Below, piece by piece: positions 59,437-64,000 of a DNA stretch of 64,000 nt. Both the position numbers and the translations under genes were made by a program. Numbering within the stretch: the first letter of the stretch is position 1; each line of letters begins with the position of its first letter. Below the pieces are notes generated by a model that was not told the DNA's origin, did not search any database, and worked only from the letters and a program-made list of their open reading frames with translations. This stretch comes from Megascapheus bottae (taxonomy: Eukaryota; Chordata; Mammalia; Rodentia; Geomyidae), in assembly GCA_024803745.1 (NCBI GenBank), contig JANJXV010000193.1:1364001-1428000 (forward strand), given 5' to 3'.

Positions 59437-59852
59437 CCTTTTTTTTCATTTTTTTATTGTAATTAGTAAAAGGGTTAGATGATATTTGCCAGATAGAAGG
59501 TGCATTAATTCACATACATTGATACCCTTTCACATGTCTTGGTACCCATTTTCCTCCAACCCCACACCCCCCACCCGTCTTGGTTTTCCCCCCTTCCCTA
59601 TCAAATTTCAAATATCCAAATACAAATAAATTCAATATATCAGATAACAAAGTGAGATACTATACCAATATGGGATAACCAAGGGACAGCAAGCGAGATG
59701 AGAGACAACATAGTACATTAAGGACAACAATCATTCATTATATGGCTTTTGTGTCAATATCCTGGAGGTCCTTTCAATTAGCTTCACATTATATGGCCTT
59801 ATATATGGCCTTTTGCTCTATTGCCAATCTCTGCTAGTAGAGCCCAAGGTTT
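59437..59852 (-). promoter_or_regulatory. L1 3'UTR with G-rich tract, copy F
   Basis: The minus-strand G-runs lie at about 59549-59595, equivalent to those at 2999-3045. One C-to-T change (plus strand, about 59551) distinguishes it from the other copies. Confidence 0.78.
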
Positions 59853-62800
59853 CTACTGATTATGACGAATGAGGGAAACCACTGAGCCTAAGTTCCTTTG
59901 AGTCTGGCTTACTTCACTTAATATGATTTGTTCTAAGTCTTTCCATTTCCTGACAAATGGGGCGATGTCATTCTTTCTGACAGCAGCATAGAATTCCATT
60001 GTGTACAAATACCACAACTTGTTGATCCACTCATCAACTGAGGGACATCTGGGTTGGTTCCATATCTTTGCTATGGTGAATAGTGCTGCAATGAACATTG
60101 TTGTGCTAGTGGGTTTAGTATGCCCTTGTTTCTGGATTGTTGGGTAAATGCCAAGTACTGGAATTGCTGGGTCATAGGGGAGTTGTATGTTTAGCGTTTT
60201 GAGGCACTGCCGCACTGCTTTCCATAGTGGTTGAACGAGTTTGCACTCCCACCAACAGTGTAGTAGTGATCCCTCCTGACCACATCCCCTCCAGCATCTG
60301 TTGTCATTCGTTTTCCTGATCCTGGCCATTCTAACTGGAGTTAGGTGGAATCTTAGACTTGTTTTGATTTGCATTTCTTTTATGACCAGAGATGTTGAGC
60401 ATTTCTTCATGTGTCTATAGGCCATTTTTGTTTCTTCTTCAGAGAAGACTCTCTTTAAGTCTTTGGCCCATTTTGTAATGGGATGGGTGTTACTTTGGAG
60501 GTTAGTTTTGGAGTGATTCAGTTTTTTGAGTTGTTGATATATTTTAGATATGAGGCCTTGTTCCGTTGTTTGGGTGGTGAAGATCTTCTCCCACTCTGTA
60601 GGCTTCCTGATTAGTTTAATAGCTATATCCGTTGCCATACAAAAGCTCTGCAGTTTAATGCAGTCCCACTTATCCAGCCTTCCTCTGATTTGTTGTGATT
60701 CTTGGTCCTTATTAAGAAAGTTTCGACCTGTACCAAGGAGGCCTAGTGTATCTCCTATTCCTTCCTGTAAACTTGTCAGTGTGTCAGCTTTTACCTCCAC
60801 GTCTTTGATCCATTTGGAGTTAATTCTAGTGCAAGGTGACAAAGAAGGATCCAACTTTAGTTTTCTGCAGGTGTTTAACCAGTTCTGCCAGCACAACTTG
60901 TTGAAGAGGCTATCTTTCTTCCATTCTATTTTTTTGGCTCCCTGGTCAAAGATTAGGTGGCCATAGGTCTCTGGTTTAATATCTGGGTCCGCAGTTCTAC
61001 TCCATTGGACTTCAGGCCTGTTCTTGTGACAGTACCAAGCTGTTTTGAGAATTATAGCTCTGTAATAGAGCCTTAAGTTTGGAATTGAAATTCCTCCAGC
61101 GCTGTTCTTTCTGCTAAGAAGTGTTTTTGCTATACGGGGTCTTTTATTATTCCATATGAAATTTTGAATTGCCTCTTCTATGTCTTTAAAGAATGACATT
61201 GGGATGTTGATGGGTATTACATTGAATTTGTAGATAGCCCTTGGCAAGATTGTCATTTTCACAATGTTGATTCTTCCATTCCAGGAGCACGGGAGGTTTT
61301 TCCATTTCCTTAGTTCTGCTTTAATTTCCTTTTTTAGGGTTTTAAAGTTTTCATCTAAACGGTCCTTTACATTCTTAGTTAAGCTAATTGCTAGGTACTT
61401 TATTTTCTTTGAGGCTATTGTGAAAGGATTTTCTTTCCTGATTATTGCCTCGTTCCTCTCAGTGTTGGCGTAAAGTAAGGCAGTTGATTTGTGAGGGTTG
61501 ATTTTATGGCCTGCTACCCTTCCAAAGCTTTGAATCAGCTCAAGGAGCTTGGGAGTAGAGTCTATAGGATTCTTTAAATACAGAATCATGTCATCTGCAA
61601 AGAGGGATAGTTTTATTTCCTCTTTCCCTACTTGGATCCCCTTTATGCTTGCTTCTTGCCTTATTGCACTGCCTAGGAATTCTAGTACTATGTTAAAAAG
61701 GAGTGGAGAGAGTGGGCATCCTTGTCTCGTTCCTGATTTTAGAGGGAATGGCTTTAGATTTTCACCATTAAGTATAATACTAGCAGTGGGCTTCTCATAC
61801 ACAGCCTTTATTACATTGAGAAATGTTCCATGGATTCCTAGTTTCTCCACATCTTTTAACATAAAGGGGTTTTGGATCTTGTCAAATGCCTTTTCCGCAT
61901 CTATTGAGACAATCATGTGATTTTATCCCTGCTCCTGTTGATGTGTTGAATTATATTAATTGATTTGTGTATGTTGAACCAGCTTTGCCTCCCTGTGAAG
62001 AATCCAGTTTGATCATAGTGTATATTTTTTTGGATGAGTTGTTGTAGACGGTTGGCCAGTATTTTGTTGAGAAGTTTTGCATCGAGGTTCATCAAAGAAA
62101 TGGGTCTATAGATCTCTTTCTTTGATGAATCTCTGTCTGGTTTGGGGATGAGGGATATGCTGGCTTCACAGAATCAGTTTAGTAAAGAACCTTCATTTTC
62201 AATTTCGTTGAAGAGCTTGAGGAGTATTGGTGTGAGCTCTGCTTTGAAGACCTTATAGAATTCAGCTGTGAATCCATCTGGCCCTGGGCTCTTTTTAAGT
62301 GGAAGTTGTCTAATTTCCATTTCTATTTCAGAGCTTGAAATATGCCTGTTGAGTTGGGTTAGCTCTTCTTGGTTCAGTGTGTGTATGTTAATATTGTCTA
62401 GGAATTCATCCATTTCTTCTAGATTCTCAAATTTGTTGGCGTAAAGGTTTGAGAAGTATTCCCTCATGATATTCTGGATCTTGGTAATTTCTGTCGTGAT
62501 ATTACCATTTTCATCTGCGATTTTGTTTATTTCGATATGCTCTCTTCTTTTTTTGGTAAGATTTGCTAAGGGCTTGTCAATTTTGTTAATTCTTTCAAGA
62601 ACCAACTCCTTGTTTTGTTGATTCTTTCTATAGTTTTTTTTTATTCCAAATCATTTAATTCTGCTTTGATTTTAATAATTTGCTTTCTCCTAATGGGTTT
62701 AGGGTTGGTTTGTTGCTCTTTTTCCAGGAGGTTAAGGTGAGACATTAACTAGTTGGTTTGCCATTTTTCCAACTTGCTGTTGTAGGCACTCCACGCTATA

Positions 62801-63694
62801 AATTTTCCTCTGAGTAATGCCTTTGTTGTGTCCCTAAGGAGTTGATATTTGTGTGCTCCTTATTGTTAAATTTCATAAACAGTTGGATATCTGTTCTGAT
62901 CTCTTCGATTACCCATTGTTTTTGATTCAACAATGTGTGGTTCAGTCTCCATGAGTTACAGGGTTTTCTTTGGTGGAGATGTGTGTTCAGCTCCAATTTG
63001 ATGCCTTTATGGTCTGAGAGTGTGCATGGAATAATTTCAGTGTTTCTGAATCTGTCCAGGTTTGCTTTATGGCCTAAGATGTGGTCTATTTTGGAAAATG
63101 TTCCATGTGCTGCTGAAAAAACGTATATTGTGGTGTTACTGGGTGGAATATTCTGCTGATGTCTGTTAGATCTAGTTGGTCTATATAGTTGTTCAGTTCT
63201 AAGGTTTCTCTGTTGAGTTTTTGCCATGTTGATCTGTCCATAGGTGAGAGTGGTGTGTTAAACTCACCAACAATCACTGTGTTTCGATCTATGTATGGTT
63301 TCAGTGTAAGTGAAGTTTGCTTGATGAAGTTTGGAGCTCCGGGATTGGGTGTGTAAATATTTAGGATTGTTATGTCTTCCGGGAGGAAAGATCCTTTAGT
63401 AGTATGTAGTAACCTTCTTTGTCTTTTCTTACTAATTTTAGTTTGAAGTATATTGTATCTGATATGAGGATGGCTACTCTAGCTTGTTTATGGGGGCAGT
63501 TAGCTTGATAGAGTTTATTCCAACCTCTCACTTTCAAAAGATGATTGTTTTTGGGTAAGATGTGTCTCTCGAAGTCAGCAGAACGATGGCTCTTGCTTTT
63601 TGATCCAAGTAGACAACCTATGCCATTTAATTGGAGAATTAAGTCCATTGATATAGAGAGTTAGGTTTGAGAGATATTTATTAGTTCCTATCAT
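59853..63694 (-). pseudogene. L1 ORF2, copy F, broken; longest open RT
   Basis: The longest open stretch in the window is here: 687 codons from 61916 to 59853. It covers RT motif A ([11 protein letters not shown]), motif B ([14 protein letters not shown]), motif C (FADD) and the C-terminal CWRGC...HCWWEC segment with all cysteines. It cannot be a full ORF2: the shared frameshift just upstream (about 61916-61920), the shared TGA at 62174-62176, the shared TGA at 63575-63577 and a private one-base loss at about 63114 in the endonuclease domain separate it from the start at 63692-63694. Confidence 0.93.
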
Positions 63695-63742
63695 TTTTAA
63701 AAGCTTTTAGTAGGGCCTGTGTCTTGACAGTTCTTGTGGTCC

Positions 63743-64000
63743 TTAGATGGTATGCTGTTTAGGTGCCATTTCTTTCCCTATATTGCATTTATTTTGGTTT
63801 TCTATGTATAGAGCATCTTTGAGAATTCTCTGTAGTGTTGGTTTTGTTTCAACATATTGTTGCAGCTTTTCCCTGGAATGGAATGTTTTTATTTTTCCCT
63901 CAGTTATGAATGAGAGCTTAGCTGGCTACAGTATTCTTGGTTGGTAGTTATTTGATATAAGGGCATGACATATATGCTTCCAGTCACTTCGTGCTTGCAT
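63743..64000 (-). pseudogene. L1 ORF1 C-terminal end, copy F, partial
   Basis: Only the ORF1 tail lies in the window. It includes the shared TAG at 63926-63928 and the tail to the TAA at 63743-63745, 48 nt from the ORF2 start. Confidence 0.85.

Larger units (their letters stand above)
48546..64000 (-). repeat. Right tandem array of the same 7.4-kb unit
   Basis: The same unit restarts at 48546, with anchors at 49177, 56572 and 63978 (periods 7395 and 7406 bp). The 7395-bp unit includes a private 28-bp deletion. Orientation matches the left array. The left edge lies inside the ORF2 endonuclease region, at unit position equivalent to about 6793 of the first unit, while the left array stopped at the equivalent of 5170. 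The array continues beyond the right window edge. Confidence 0.93.
59437..64000 (-). mobile_element. L1 copy F, 3' part, runs off the window
   Basis: 3'UTR about 59437-59852, ORF2 59853-63694, ORF1 C-terminal part from 63743 to the window end. It is the best preserved RT region in the window. Confidence 0.92.

Overview
This is 64 kb of mammalian (rodent) nuclear DNA, not prokaryotic. It has LINE-1 (L1) elements with ORF1/ORF2, SINEs with Pol III boxes and A-tails, long microsatellites, and a KRAB zinc-finger locus whose exons carry GT-AG splice sites. The commonest SINE is a two-part element: an ID/tRNA-Ala-like left half joined to a 'Geo' right half. From established knowledge, IDL-Geo SINEs are restricted to Geomyoidea (pocket mice, kangaroo rats, gophers), so a geomyoid rodent is my best inference.

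The window has three parts. (1) 1-19995 is a head-to-tail tandem array with a period of about 7.41 kb. (2) 19996-48545 is a 28.5-kb non-array island. (3) 48546-64000 is the same array again, same orientation, running off the right edge. Each unit holds one L1 on the minus strand (about 6.05 kb: 3'UTR, ORF2, ORF1, 5' region) plus a 1.37-kb non-L1 spacer, called S here, with two old SINEs and a TCA microsatellite. The left array ends inside ORF2. The right array starts inside ORF2 about 1.6 kb further on in unit register, as if the island replaced 1.6 kb of one unit.

Every L1 copy examined carries the same inactivating lesions. ORF1 has a frame change at an ATGA overlap and a TAG near its C-terminus. 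ORF2 has a TGA before RT motif A and a one-base frameshift just upstream of motif A; all copies but the right-hand edge copy also share a TGA at the endonuclease catalytic Glu region. The array therefore multiplied at the DNA level from one already dead L1 plus its flank, not by fresh retrotransposition. Edge copies are the most decayed, and diagnostic variants are shared reticulately between the arrays, as expected from unequal exchange or gene conversion.

The island holds many SINEs, older L1 3' ends (one with a twin-priming inversion), several microsatellites, and a diverged inverted L1-free copy of S (31982-33376). It also holds an unidentified decayed coding region (29565-30917, minus) and a KRAB zinc-finger pseudogene (about 40640-45789, minus). 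In the latter, the KRAB-A exon, a second exon and the spacer part of the terminal exon still join in one frame, but the finger array is full of stops. I see no intact conventional protein-coding gene, no tRNA or rRNA gene and no CRISPR.
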